NCBI GenBank assembly: GCA_963851385.1
Contig: CAWKPE010000013.1
Location: 1 to 64,000 of the forward strand
Source: CAWEFA01 sp963851385
Lineage (GTDB): Bacteria; Bacteroidota; Bacteroidia; Bacteroidales; DTGW01
Reading direction: 5' to 3'
DNA: 64,000 nucleotides
Shown: piece after piece, positions 37,701-47,121 of the stretch
Layout: every line of letters begins with the position of its first letter
Position numbering within the stretch: the first letter of the stretch is position 1
Translations under genes and position numbers: made by a program
The notes under the pieces: model-generated
Told to the model about the DNA's origin: nothing
What the model saw: only the letters and a program-made list of their open reading frames with translations
The model's database searches: none

Positions 37701-40700
37701 GATTCGGCAAAAGGGTGTTCCGGTATGACTCTTCATATTAACAATACATCCCTGGGAGTATCGGGTGCCATAACCAATTACAACTGGAATTTCGGGAATG
37801 GTACAACAGACAATACTGCTTTAAAAAAGAATTATGCGGAAACATACTCTGATACATTATCAGCGACAATACCTTTCCAGGTTAAACTAACAGTTTCAAA
37901 TGCCGCAGGTTGTCAAAGTACACTGACACGAACTGATTCTGTATATCCCAAAGTACATGCAGGATTTGCAATGAATAATGCTTCCGGTTGCAATCCGGAT
38001 ACAGTAAGTTTTACGCCTATCAGCAATAAGGTTGCAGTTCAGTATACATGGACATTCGGTGATGGTTCTTCTTCCAATTTACAAAAGCCAACTCACATCT
38101 TTGAAAATCCGTATGACACTGATTTTCCGTTTCCGGTTAAGTTGGTAGTAACATCGAACAATTTATGTAGTGATACATCCCAAAGTACGGTAACCGTGCA
38201 TGAGCGCATTGAAGCCGATTTCTCGGTTGATACTGCCGTGGGTTGTAGTGGTTTTAAAACAAACATATATAATGCTTCACAGGGTGGAACCGGAATTTTT
38301 AGTTACTTATGGAATTTTGGCAATGGTACTTCCATATTTCATTTTAGAACCGACCCGCAACCTTCAATGTTTCCTCATACCTTTACCAATCCTGGAAATA
38401 ATGATACAACTTATCATTTTACTCTTACAGTTAAAAATGATAATAGTTGTGCTTCAACATATATGGTTCCCATACTTGTTCACCCTCACCTTTCGGCGTC
38501 AATTTGGTCAAAGAATACTGTGGGATGTCCGGTACTGCAAACTACCTTTGTCAATAAATCTAATAAAAATGCAGCCAACCAAATCAAATGGGATTTTGGT
38601 GATGGAAGCAATTTAATGAATGTAGATTCTGTTCTTCATTACTACGATAATTCAGATTCTGTTAACAACCGTCTGCTTACAGCAAAATTAGTAGCAATAT
38701 CTACGTCTACAGGTTGTTCAGATACTGCTAAAGTAAATATCAATGTGTATCCTTATATTAAAGCCAATTTCAGTATGGATAAAGGTGCCGTTTGTACTTA
38801 TGATTCAGTCAAGCTTACACTTAACGGAACTGGTAAATTTGCCAGAACTTACTGGGATTATTATGGAACCGGAACTTTTGATTCATCTCAATCAAAAGTT
38901 ATTAATACTTCATTTGAAAAATCGTTCAGCAAAAATAATGGCACAAAGCCTGATACATTTTTACTAAAGCTTAGGGTAAGGAATACTCAATATTGTAAGG
39001 ACAGTATTATAAAACCGATTATTGTATATCCTTATGTTAACGCTATATTTACACCAAGCTCAATAGCAATATGTGATTCATCGAGCATTTCTTTTACAGA
39101 TAGTTCTAATACAGTGGCAACTCAATGGAATTGGGATTTTGGTGATGGAACTTCATCCGATTTAAAAGTTCCACCTGCTCATGTTTATTTTCATCTCAAT
39201 TCATCAAGTAAACCATTTACTATTAAATTACATACTGTATCCAATTACTCGTGTGTAGCCGATGCATCTGTTAATATCACTGTGAATGCATATATTCATT
39301 CTGATTTTACCATTAATAAATCCACAATTTGTCCGGGAGACGGCATATTATTCGATAATAATTCCTCACCAGGAAGCAAGCATAATTATTGGGATTTTAA
39401 TGGAACTTATTCATATATAGAAAATGATACTCTATCATTCTTGAAAACAATTCAAAATCCGGGTACAACTGAAAAAACAATATATGTTCATCTTATTTCA
39501 AAGACATTAGATCAAGCTTGTTCTGATTCAACGAAACGGAAAGTAATTTTGCACGCGCCTGTTAAAGCCAGTTTTAATACTTCTGATACGATTACACAAA
39601 ATTGTAATCCATTTACTGTTAATTTTGTAAACCAGTCCAATTCAGCTGCTACAAATTTTTTCTGGGACTTTGGCGATGGCACTAATGCATCAACTCAATC
39701 ACCAAACAAAAACCCGCCGCCTCATCAGTTCACAAATCCCTATTCTAAAGAATGGCCTTTCACAGTGAAATTGCATGCTGTTTCGGATTCCGGATGCACG
39801 CATGATACATTCCGGATAATAAGGGTTTTTCCGTATATTAAAGCTTATTACACTCTGTTTAATTCAGAAGTTTGTAACGATTCATCTGTTATTATATCTG
39901 AAAGTTCATTGGGAGACATAGTACATCGCAGGTGGTTTTTTGAAGGTTTGGGTGGTTCTAAAACGGGAACTTTTAGCGGTACTTTTTCATATCCTTACCA
40001 AAACCTGGGTTCGCTTGTAAAAACTGACAGCCTTATTTTAATAGTGGATAATGGCTTTCCGAAATGTTACGATACCTTATTCAGGCCCATTACCGTTTAT
40101 CCAAGGATAATATCGGATTTTGATTTTGATCCTGTGCAGGGAAATAAGTCCTGTAACCCTTTTAAAAATGTAAAATTTGTAAATAAAACTATTTCCGCCA
40201 AATACTACAACTGGGATTTTGGTAACGGCAACACTTCGCAAGACAGCATACCTCAAAATATTAATTTTGAAAACCTTACTTCAAAAGACGATACTTTTCC
40301 TGTAAAGTTACATGTTATTTCAAAATATGGATGCGTGTCAGACACTACCAAAGATTTAATAGTATATGCATACATAGAGGCTGATTTTAAAGTGCCAAAT
40401 GCAAATGTATGTTCAGGTATCCAGACACAAGTTATTGATACTTCTCTTGGACAGGTAAACATTAGGAAATGGACATATAACACAAGCCTTGATGCACTTG
40501 ATCAATCAAAATCTCCCATGATATTTTTTACAGGAAATAATGTTTCTCCTTCAACAAGACAAGATACATTGAAATTGACCGTATATAATAAACATAATTG
40601 CCCGAGTTCTATTAGCAGTATAATTACGGTATTTCCTAAAGTTACAGCTGCCTTTACAATGAATGCATTTCCAATGAATGCAGAAGGTTGCAGTCCTTTT

Positions 40701-42494
40701 ACGGTTAATTTTCACACTAAAAACCTGACTAAAAATGCCGCTGACTTTAACTGGACATTTGGCGATAAATATGGAAGCACTTCTTCATTAGAGGAACCTA
40801 TAAAGACTTTTTATAATTATACAACAAATGACACAGTGCTTATGGTAAAGTTATTGGCAATTTCAAATTATTTATGTTCAGATTCGGCAACAAAAACAAT
40901 AACACTTGATTATAAACCAAGGGCTGTATTTTCTCTTGACAATACAATAGGTTGCCCTCCGTTTAATGCTGTTATTCATAACGAATCTGTAACAAGCAAT
41001 GCAACTTTTTATTGGGACTTCGGTATCAATAACGGTGGTACCACGACAACTAATTATTCGGACGTCCATCACACGTATTATAATAATTTTGGAGGGAATG
41101 CCTTTGAGTCGTACAGGATTTCTTTAAGAGCAGTAACCAACAAAGGATGTTTTGATACCATGTCATTACCAATTGAGGTATATCCTAATGTTAAGGCCGG
41201 ATTTAGCATGGATACGGTTGGTTGTAGCCCATTCTCGGTTGATTTTAATAACCAGTCGACATATCCTGCATATTACTACTGGGATTTTAAAGATACCGTA
41301 TTTACAACTCAAAGAGATCCGTCACACGTATTTTTTAATTACGGAGTTACCAACAGAACTTTCCCGGTTATGCTTAGAGTATTATCTTCATATGGATGCA
41401 AGGATTCAATTATTCATGATGTAGTTGCTTATCCTGCACCTGAAGCTGGTTTTACTTCTGATAAAGTATTTGATTATTACCCGTCAGCAACTTTTGAATT
41501 TTATGATCATACTAATAAGGGGCCATGGGTTTATGACTGGAATTTTGGTGATAATAAGGGATATTCAAACAGCAAAGATTCAGTATCCTATACGTATGGG
41601 CATTGGGGAAGCTTCAAGGTTAAGCTTTATGTAACCTCTGGAATTTGCAGTGATAGTGCCGAACAAACTATTCTGCTTAAAGCACCTATTCCAATTGCAG
41701 ATTTTGATTCTTCAGCTGCAGGATGTTCCCCGGTAACTGTATTTTTCCATAACAATTCACAATATGCTAACACATATCTTTGGGATTTCCATGATGGAAC
41801 AACTTCAGAAAAGGAAAATCCGTCGCATACTTTTGCTGAACCCGGTGATTACAATGTTGTATTAACCATTCAGGGAGATGGAGGTTCTGCTTATGATCAA
41901 AAGATGGTTAGAGTTTATCAAAATCCGGCAACAGATTTCAGTGTTGAACCTTCTCAGGTTATGCTCCCGGATGCAAAAATCAGGTGTTTTAATGCTACGG
42001 CAGGTGATAATAATTATTTATGGTATTTTGGAGATGGAGGTATAAGCAGTGACCCTAACCCTGTTTATATATATACAAAAACAGGAGTTTACAGCATCAA
42101 ACTTGTTGCGACATCAAAAGAAACCCAATGTGAAGATTCAATAACTAAATTGGATATAGTGAGTGTAGGTGCACCAGGTTATATTGAGTTTCCAAATGCC
42201 TTTACACCAAATATGAATGGTCCTTCCGGAGGAGCTTATAATCCGGCTGACTTAAATAATTATGTTTTCTTCCCGGTTTACGAAGGAATAGCTGAATATC
42301 ACCTGGAAATATATAATCGTTGGGGAGAACTGCTTTACATTTCTAATGATGTTACAATCGGATGGGATGGCTATTATAAAGACCAGTTATGTACCCAGGG
42401 AGTATATGTTTATAAAGCAAAAGGTAAATTTTACAATGGACAATCTTTTGAAAAGGCAGGTGATATGACATTGCTTCACAAGAAAAAACTATAA
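34737..42494 (+). CDS. Giant PKD-repeat T9SS protein (2585 aa) with IgGFc-binding-like N-terminus and type B sorting tail
   Basis: A signal peptide (MKKFVLIPVFSIIAILKIYS) follows AGGAAG. Residues ~25-520 resemble the IgGFc-binding N-terminal domain (PVYVYQVTGFVDEPGAALIP). Then come 21 tandem PKD-like modules, each marked by a YxWxFGDG-type strand (YRWDFGDQI, YNWNFGNGT, WNWDFGDGT); a few are degenerate (TYWDYYGTG, RRWFFEGLG, RKWTYNTSL). The C-terminus (FPNAFTPNMNG, EIYNRWGELLY, GVYVYKAKG) is a type B sorting domain (gliding-motility-associated CHU_C type). It is exported by T9SS and likely attached at the cell surface. The PorP/SprF gene begins 10 bases after its stop, the known arrangement for type B substrates. 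Intact over 7.8 kb. Confidence 0.88.
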   Translation: MKKFVLIPVFSIIAILKIYSQTDNTFWFAIPHATWQHTVTPIPTSPTPALTYYGGTPVYLRIACSGPTTVTVSIPAKSNYVIATLTNTAFKDTVFSVDMTTYMSASWKRYANPRGNAGPFIDDSIGFKVLNSGLSIVADGNPVTAYWDLANIDNRDLMSLKGQNSLGNEFYIPMQNVWDEVNNLPIDATKPPLNYPKKLMDTARAGFDIIATADSTKISITPTFNANNGWIANSTHTITLNTGQTYSVLVKDNSHTGHAGGSHVKVTNGDNNHQIAITDKDDSDYPLNNGYDYLSDQLVPVNIIGKHYIVTPGRLVATAAKNGAGNAGKNLEWYYITATQNVTTISVNNGGTIVPTFSLNAGQQQGIQPPTYNSANPWSTIDASAPVYVYQVTGFVDEPGAALIPKIDGCTGSQSVFFVTPSVGDSIYLNILAYNNAIYNMYITWPGKATPIHLSSSDFLKVNSGGDTLWYIYKPTKNSFTYGPNKIPYNTACKIYTTTDRFHLGLIAGGGSGAKYGYFSDFAENRGGAIVQRGSLLSPKQVEACFGDTLILVASGGFNYTWSATRFGDTTHLTNLYMTDPTVANPSIFPPPGQYNYSVHFLRPCWGDTTITIQVSIDPQPVANFTIDNSYKCTPPSANPIITFTNTSLGANEFSWSFNYPSVIPASNNNTVINNTYPANTLTTPQQYNVFLLVSNSHYPRCVSTITKPVTILPRIQAAFNDSTATICDSVKINFINQSKYNVADTLYRWDFGDQITSTLKNPSHIFRNLLAGHDTTYNIKLVAISPYNCRDSVTKTMTVHPYVKADFVVDSSKGCSDLTVHINNTSLGVKGAISKYVWNFGNGTKDSTAVPKNYTKTYTDTLFTQYPINLTVSNAGGCKSSLTKQISVYPKVTALFTPDSTTGCTPFTVSFTNKSKGDTSNNMFKWNFGNGNTSSSISPQHELFTNYTSGSDIKDTITLTATSKNYCTSSVTSLVIVHPYIQASFTMDSAKGCSGMTLHINNTSLGVSGAITNYNWNFGNGTTDNTALKKNYAETYSDTLSATIPFQVKLTVSNAAGCQSTLTRTDSVYPKVHAGFAMNNASGCNPDTVSFTPISNKVAVQYTWTFGDGSSSNLQKPTHIFENPYDTDFPFPVKLVVTSNNLCSDTSQSTVTVHERIEADFSVDTAVGCSGFKTNIYNASQGGTGIFSYLWNFGNGTSIFHFRTDPQPSMFPHTFTNPGNNDTTYHFTLTVKNDNSCASTYMVPILVHPHLSASIWSKNTVGCPVLQTTFVNKSNKNAANQIKWDFGDGSNLMNVDSVLHYYDNSDSVNNRLLTAKLVAISTSTGCSDTAKVNINVYPYIKANFSMDKGAVCTYDSVKLTLNGTGKFARTYWDYYGTGTFDSSQSKVINTSFEKSFSKNNGTKPDTFLLKLRVRNTQYCKDSIIKPIIVYPYVNAIFTPSSIAICDSSSISFTDSSNTVATQWNWDFGDGTSSDLKVPPAHVYFHLNSSSKPFTIKLHTVSNYSCVADASVNITVNAYIHSDFTINKSTICPGDGILFDNNSSPGSKHNYWDFNGTYSYIENDTLSFLKTIQNPGTTEKTIYVHLISKTLDQACSDSTKRKVILHAPVKASFNTSDTITQNCNPFTVNFVNQSNSAATNFFWDFGDGTNASTQSPNKNPPPHQFTNPYSKEWPFTVKLHAVSDSGCTHDTFRIIRVFPYIKAYYTLFNSEVCNDSSVIISESSLGDIVHRRWFFEGLGGSKTGTFSGTFSYPYQNLGSLVKTDSLILIVDNGFPKCYDTLFRPITVYPRIISDFDFDPVQGNKSCNPFKNVKFVNKTISAKYYNWDFGNGNTSQDSIPQNINFENLTSKDDTFPVKLHVISKYGCVSDTTKDLIVYAYIEADFKVPNANVCSGIQTQVIDTSLGQVNIRKWTYNTSLDALDQSKSPMIFFTGNNVSPSTRQDTLKLTVYNKHNCPSSISSIITVFPKVTAAFTMNAFPMNAEGCSPFTVNFHTKNLTKNAADFNWTFGDKYGSTSSLEEPIKTFYNYTTNDTVLMVKLLAISNYLCSDSATKTITLDYKPRAVFSLDNTIGCPPFNAVIHNESVTSNATFYWDFGINNGGTTTTNYSDVHHTYYNNFGGNAFESYRISLRAVTNKGCFDTMSLPIEVYPNVKAGFSMDTVGCSPFSVDFNNQSTYPAYYYWDFKDTVFTTQRDPSHVFFNYGVTNRTFPVMLRVLSSYGCKDSIIHDVVAYPAPEAGFTSDKVFDYYPSATFEFYDHTNKGPWVYDWNFGDNKGYSNSKDSVSYTYGHWGSFKVKLYVTSGICSDSAEQTILLKAPIPIADFDSSAAGCSPVTVFFHNNSQYANTYLWDFHDGTTSEKENPSHTFAEPGDYNVVLTIQGDGGSAYDQKMVRVYQNPATDFSVEPSQVMLPDAKIRCFNATAGDNNYLWYFGDGGISSDPNPVYIYTKTGVYSIKLVATSKETQCEDSITKLDIVSVGAPGYIEFPNAFTPNMNGPSGGAYNPADLNNYVFFPVYEGIAEYHLEIYNRWGELLYISNDVTIGWDGYYKDQLCTQGVYVYKAKGKFYNGQSFEKAGDMTLLHKKKL

Positions 42495-42504
42495 AACGGT
42501 TTAA

Positions 42505-43491
42505 GTGAAAAAGATAATTTGCATATTAGGATTGGTAATTATATTTTGTAAAAACTTTATAATCTATGGACAAGATCCTCAATTTACACAGTTTTACTCT
42601 GTGCCTTTGTATCTGAGTCCTTCCTTTACCGGTGCAACTCAACAACAAAGATTTTCAGGAGTTTACCGGCAACAATGGTTAGCACTTCCAGCAGATTATG
42701 TTACGTATGCTTTTGCTTATGATTATTTTTTCTCAAAATACAACAGTGGCGTCGGTATAATGGGAATGAGAGATGAAGCAGGTTCTGGCAAGCTTGGATA
42801 TACGAATGTTTCATTATTATATTCTTACGATTTCATTGTATTTAACAAAAGCTGGCACTTGCGCCCCGGGATAAGTTTTGTTTATAGTAAATACAGCCTC
42901 GATTTTTCCAAACTTAAATTTCCTGATCAGTTAAGTGCCACTAATCAAAATGCAGGTCTGGATCAAAGCTCTGATTATGTTTGGAACGGTAATGTTGATG
43001 GATCATTATCAGGACTGGCATATAATGATAAAATGTGGTACGGAATAACTGTTGATCATTTATTGAGGCCAAATGAAGCATTTTTTGGAGATCAGGCTCT
43101 TTTACCAATTAAATATACTTTTTTTGGAGGAGCTAAAATTGTTACTAAAGGCCGGCTTCTCAAACCTGCCGATGAATCTATCACTGTTGCTTTCCAGTAC
43201 CGAAGACAAGGAGATTATAATCAGCTTGATCTCGGTCTTTATTGGTTCGATCCTCCATTAGTTTTAGGATTTTGGTACCGTGGTATTCCCAAACAATACG
43301 ATATGACAGGAGATGCAGTGTCATTTCTTGCCGGAATAAAAATGTACAGACTCAGTTTTGGTTACAGCTATGATTTTACTATTTCAAGCCTGATTACTTC
43401 TACTCATGGAGCACATGAAATTTCTATAATCTATGAATTCTTTACAAAAAAGAGAAAAAAATATCATGCTATTCCCTGCCCTGAATTTTAA
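42505..43491 (+). CDS. PorP/SprF family T9SS outer-membrane protein
   Basis: GTG start 10 bases after the adhesin stop, so translation is probably coupled. The 328-residue protein has a signal peptide (MKKIICILGLVIIFCKNFI to YG) and the family opening QDPQFTQFYSVPLYLSPSFT GATQQQRF. Strand-rich sequence of a 14-stranded-type barrel runs to the end (SIIYEFFTKKRKKYHA). PorP/SprF proteins are outer-membrane partners needed for export or surface attachment of a type B T9SS substrate. The one next door is its obvious client. Confidence 0.9.
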   Translation: MKKIICILGLVIIFCKNFIIYGQDPQFTQFYSVPLYLSPSFTGATQQQRFSGVYRQQWLALPADYVTYAFAYDYFFSKYNSGVGIMGMRDEAGSGKLGYTNVSLLYSYDFIVFNKSWHLRPGISFVYSKYSLDFSKLKFPDQLSATNQNAGLDQSSDYVWNGNVDGSLSGLAYNDKMWYGITVDHLLRPNEAFFGDQALLPIKYTFFGGAKIVTKGRLLKPADESITVAFQYRRQGDYNQLDLGLYWFDPPLVLGFWYRGIPKQYDMTGDAVSFLAGIKMYRLSFGYSYDFTISSLITSTHGAHEISIIYEFFTKKRKKYHAIPCPEF

Positions 43492-43654
43492 AATTAGTTG
43501 TTGGTATTTAGCTATTAGCTGTTATATATTTATTTTTTTGCTTCGATTATTTATAACAACATCATTTCTGTAAATTTTAAATCCATTTTTCAGATAATTG
43601 AATTCCTTATTTTAAAAATTTGTGCCTATTGCTATAAAATAATCCTTAAAGAAT

Positions 43655-43662
43655 TATATTTG
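43655..43662 (+). promoter_or_regulatory. Possible promoter -7 element of the OmpH-like gene
   Basis: TATATTTG, about 100 bases before the OmpH-like start, matches the Bacteroidota -7 consensus. No convincing -33 is present. The surrounding intergenic sequence (43,492-43,763) shows no other feature. Confidence 0.4.
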
Positions 43663-43763
43663 TGCAAGTACAATAAAATGTGCTTCATTAAATAATGAAC
43701 TTGTCATTTTAATGAAATACTTAAAAATTTAAAAACTCACTATTACAATTAATTTATCTAAGA

Positions 43764-44372
43764 ATGAAAAATTTAAATCTAATTATCAACATCGTGTTAG
43801 CAGTGGCACTGGGAATTTTATTTGTTCTTTATTTTTCGCTAAGGAGTCAAGTCAAAAAAGTAGAATCTCAACCAGTTCCTTTGCCTGCGGGAAACAGTCA
43901 TATTGTATATATTAATACTGATACGCTTAATGCAAAATATGATATGTCCATTGATATGGAAGCTAAGTTGAAAGAAAAACAAAGGAAAATGGATGAAGAA
44001 TTGAATATTAAAAAAAGCAACTATGAAAAAAATGTGATGGATTATCAGGATAAAGTGAAAAAAGGTCTTTTACTGCGTTCGGAAGTTGAAAAAATAGAAC
44101 AGCAATTGTATTATGATCAACAAGCCCTTAATAAACTTTATAGTGACAATCAGGCTCAACTTGCAGAAGAATCTCAGAGAGAAAACAGGAAGTTGATTTA
44201 CAGTATTATTGATTTTCTGAAAGAATATAACAAGAATGGTTATTATCAGTATGTATTTGGTTATGCATTTGGCGGTAATGTTTGGTATGCGAATGATTCA
44301 CTTAATATTACCAATGATGTTCTTAAAGGATTAAACGAAAAATACAATAAAGAAATAGCTCATAAGAAATAG
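43764..44372 (+). CDS. OmpH/Skp family periplasmic chaperone-like protein
   Basis: A 202-residue protein with an N-terminal membrane anchor (IINIVLAVALGILFVLYF, residues 7-24) rather than a cleaved signal. HIVYINTDTLNAKYDMSIDM is followed by a long charged coiled coil (about 65-140), then a C-terminal strand region (YYQYVFGYAFGGNVWYAND). This is the Skp/OmpH fold, whose members hold unfolded outer-membrane proteins in the periplasm. Many Bacteroidota have several copies; which client this one serves is unknown. The glycosyltransferase begins directly after it. Confidence 0.8.
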   Translation: MKNLNLIINIVLAVALGILFVLYFSLRSQVKKVESQPVPLPAGNSHIVYINTDTLNAKYDMSIDMEAKLKEKQRKMDEELNIKKSNYEKNVMDYQDKVKKGLLLRSEVEKIEQQLYYDQQALNKLYSDNQAQLAEESQRENRKLIYSIIDFLKEYNKNGYYQYVFGYAFGGNVWYANDSLNITNDVLKGLNEKYNKEIAHKK

Positions 44373-44379
44373 TTTGCTT

Positions 44380-45657
44380 ATGGGGTTTGCTGATTTATAT
44401 TTTAAACGTTATCAAACAGAAAAAAGATTAATTTTAAGTTCTCCGTCATCAAACCTGGAAATTGTTGTAATAATCCCTTGTTTTAATGAAGACAATACAA
44501 TAAAGACTCTTGAAAGCCTTTATTTTTGTTTGCCAACAAAGAAGGATGTTGAAGTAATTGTTTTAATTAATTTTCCTGAAGGTCAGGAAAATAAATTTGA
44601 AAATCAACATTTACAATTATTTCGAATAATGCAAAACTGGGCTGATTCTCATTCCCGGGAGCGTTTAAAGTTTTTTCTACTCATAAAAAAATTACCTGAA
44701 AAAACAGCCGGAGTGGGCCACGCGCGTAAAATTGTCATGGATGAAGCTCTCAGGCGTTTTAATTTGATAAATAATCCTATAGGTATAATTGCCAGCTTTG
44801 ATGCTGATTGTATTTGTGAAACAAATTACTTAACTGTACTTGAAACATTATTTGAAAATTATCCTAAAACAAAAGGATGTTCAATATATTTTGAACATCC
44901 AGTTTCCGGAAACGAATATTCCCAATCAGTTTATAATGCAATTATTCAATATGAGCTTTATCTTCGTTATTATATAGAAGCGTTAAGGTTGATCAATTAT
45001 CCTTTTGCGTATCATTGTGTCGGCAGCGCTTTTGCAGTAAGAGCAGATGCTTATGCTATGCAAGGTGGAATGAACAAAAGAAAGGCAGGAGAGGAGTTTT
45101 ATTTTCTTCAAAAAATCATTCCTCTTGGAAATTATCGTGAATTGAATGAAACAAAGATTATTCCTTCTCCACGGGAATCCAATAGAGTTCCTTTTGGAAC
45201 GGGTAAAATAATAACGAAAATTTTACAATCAGACGACCCGGCATATCTTACTTATAATCCAAATGCTTTTAAGTGCCTTGGTAACTTCTTTCTTGATTCT
45301 GCAAATTGTTTTAAACAGACTTCCACTAAAATAAAATTACTATTGGAAAGCCAGAATCCTGCTTTAATAGAGTATTTGAAAAAAAATGACTTTATTAAAA
45401 AAATTGATGAAATCAATTCCAATTGCTCAAACATATTAACATTTAAAAAGCGCTTTTTCACATGGTTTAATGGGCTTATGGTACTTAAGTTTCTAAATGA
45501 TTCACATCGAAATTCATTTAATAAAATTCCAGTATCGGAAGCAGCTGCAATAATTTTGAAGAATCAAAATGACATAATTCCAAATAAAGATTCTCGTTAC
45601 TTATTGGATAAACTCAGAAATATACAGCGAAATTCAGTATTTAAATCAGGATTATAA
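44380..45657 (+). CDS. Family 2-type glycosyltransferase
   Basis: ATG at 44,380 is preferred; an in-frame TTG at 44,374 lies just behind the upstream stop. VVIIPCFNEDNTIKTLESL is the nucleotide-sugar-binding start of a GT-A fold, GIIASFDADCICETNYL the DxD-type motif, and GGMNKRKAGEEFYFLQKI the acceptor-site block with its acidic pair. About 425 residues, with no TM segment, so probably cytosolic or peripheral. Donor and acceptor cannot be told. It ends 20 bases before the convergent ABC gene. Confidence 0.75.
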   Translation: MGFADLYFKRYQTEKRLILSSPSSNLEIVVIIPCFNEDNTIKTLESLYFCLPTKKDVEVIVLINFPEGQENKFENQHLQLFRIMQNWADSHSRERLKFFLLIKKLPEKTAGVGHARKIVMDEALRRFNLINNPIGIIASFDADCICETNYLTVLETLFENYPKTKGCSIYFEHPVSGNEYSQSVYNAIIQYELYLRYYIEALRLINYPFAYHCVGSAFAVRADAYAMQGGMNKRKAGEEFYFLQKIIPLGNYRELNETKIIPSPRESNRVPFGTGKIITKILQSDDPAYLTYNPNAFKCLGNFFLDSANCFKQTSTKIKLLLESQNPALIEYLKKNDFIKKIDEINSNCSNILTFKKRFFTWFNGLMVLKFLNDSHRNSFNKIPVSEAAAIILKNQNDIIPNKDSRYLLDKLRNIQRNSVFKSGL

Positions 45658-45676
45658 TAAAGTGAAACAAAACTTA

Positions 45677-47119
45677 CTATCCGACATGACGGTATAAAAC
45701 AACCTCTTTACCTTTGCCGTTTTCCAAATGAAATTGTTTTTGAATACATGCCGGAATTTCTTCAGGATTATGGGTTACCATAATAAAAGTCCTGGTTTTT
45801 ACATATTCTTCAATCACTAATAGCGTTTTTTGTATTAGTTTTTCATCAAATCCCTGGAAAGGTTCATCAAGAATTAGCAAAGGGGAATTTTTTATTAGCC
45901 CGGCGATTATTAAAACCAATCTTTGATGTGCAGCAGACAAATTAAAAAGCGGAATATGACCGTTATTGGAAAATCCAAAATAATTCAAAAGGAATTCTTT
46001 AAACTCAAGTTCTTCCTTTATGAATTTCCGTTTTTTATATGGGTTCTGAAAAACTAAATATTGAACAGCTTCTTCAATTGTCATTGATTTATTGAAATAG
46101 CGATACATTTCAGATGAGTAAAAAGAAATTTTGTCTTTAATTTCCCAAATGCTTTCACCTGAGCCCCTTTTTGCATTAAAAAGATAGACTTCATTTGAAT
46201 AAACCTGCGGATTATCAGCATATAATAAGCTTAAAAGCATAGATTTTCCCGCACCATTTTGTCCACTAAGCAACCATTTCTCTCCCTTGACAACCTTCCA
46301 GTTTATATTTTTCAAGATAATGTGTTCACCATATTTTAATGTCAGATTTATTAATTCGAATGCAACTGTAAAGTTATCGTAAGAGCTATCTGGAATTTTA
46401 AATGAAATTTTTTCTACAGTTTGTTCAACCGGAACTTTATATAACTCCTTGCTGCCTGAAAAAATTACCTTTCCCTGGTGTAAATGCAAAATATCAGTAA
46501 CAAAATGAGGTACATGTTTACCTGTTGAAGCAATAACAATAGTTGTAAATTCAGAAGCCAGATATCCCAACAATGAATCTATTTTATCTATTCCCTCTAT
46601 GTCTAAGCCAATATAAGGTTCTTCAATAAACATGACACGGGGTTTGAGCATAGAAACTTTAACTATAGTTGCTTTCCGGAATTCCCCGGATGATAACATG
46701 TTTATCGATTCATCCATCAGATATTTTAATCCGAAATCATCAACCAAACTGATAAAATAGGGTTCAGTTATTTCTCCCAAATATTCCTTCAATGTAATGA
46801 CATTGTCATTCTCTGTAGCATGATAACGTTGTTGGTAATAAAAACTGTAAGATTCATTTTCAGATAATCTGAACCTTAATGTTTCAAAATATTTCTTAAC
46901 TGAGTAATGTCCCAGACAGTTAACAGTGCAATCACTGTATTCTAAAATGCCATTTCCAAAATATTTCTTGTCTTCCAGCCAGTCAAAGAGACTGAAAATA
47001 TTTCCATCGGAATTACCGTTAATGAGCCAGTTATGATTGGAAGATATACAAAAATCAAATGGTTCAGAAGAGTTATTACTTAGTATTGCGTGCGAAATTC
47101 TAAGCGAAAAACTATCCAT
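45677..47119 (-). CDS. ModF-like tandem ABC ATPase with degenerate motifs
   Basis: The 480-residue protein has two ABC domains and no TM. Domain 1 (about 1-235) lacks a proper Walker A (INGNSDGNIFSLF in place of GxxGxGKS/T) but keeps a signature-like LSSGEFRK and Walker B VMFIEEPYIGLD. Domain 2 (about 245-480) has Walker A LSGQNGAGKSMLL and Walker B LLILDEPFQGFD, but the signature is LSAAHQRL instead of LSGGQ. One ATP site formed by domain 2's Walker A and domain 1's signature could still work. The layout resembles ModF/PhrA proteins, whose role is unclear. The start is three bases after the corrected ilvN stop, so it probably belongs to the ilv operon. Intact. Confidence 0.75.
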   Translation of the reverse strand: MDSFSLRISHAILSNNSSEPFDFCISSNHNWLINGNSDGNIFSLFDWLEDKKYFGNGILEYSDCTVNCLGHYSVKKYFETLRFRLSENESYSFYYQQRYHATENDNVITLKEYLGEITEPYFISLVDDFGLKYLMDESINMLSSGEFRKATIVKVSMLKPRVMFIEEPYIGLDIEGIDKIDSLLGYLASEFTTIVIASTGKHVPHFVTDILHLHQGKVIFSGSKELYKVPVEQTVEKISFKIPDSSYDNFTVAFELINLTLKYGEHIILKNINWKVVKGEKWLLSGQNGAGKSMLLSLLYADNPQVYSNEVYLFNAKRGSGESIWEIKDKISFYSSEMYRYFNKSMTIEEAVQYLVFQNPYKKRKFIKEELEFKEFLLNYFGFSNNGHIPLFNLSAAHQRLVLIIAGLIKNSPLLILDEPFQGFDEKLIQKTLLVIEEYVKTRTFIMVTHNPEEIPACIQKQFHLENGKGKEVVLYRHVG

Positions 47120-47121
47120 TT

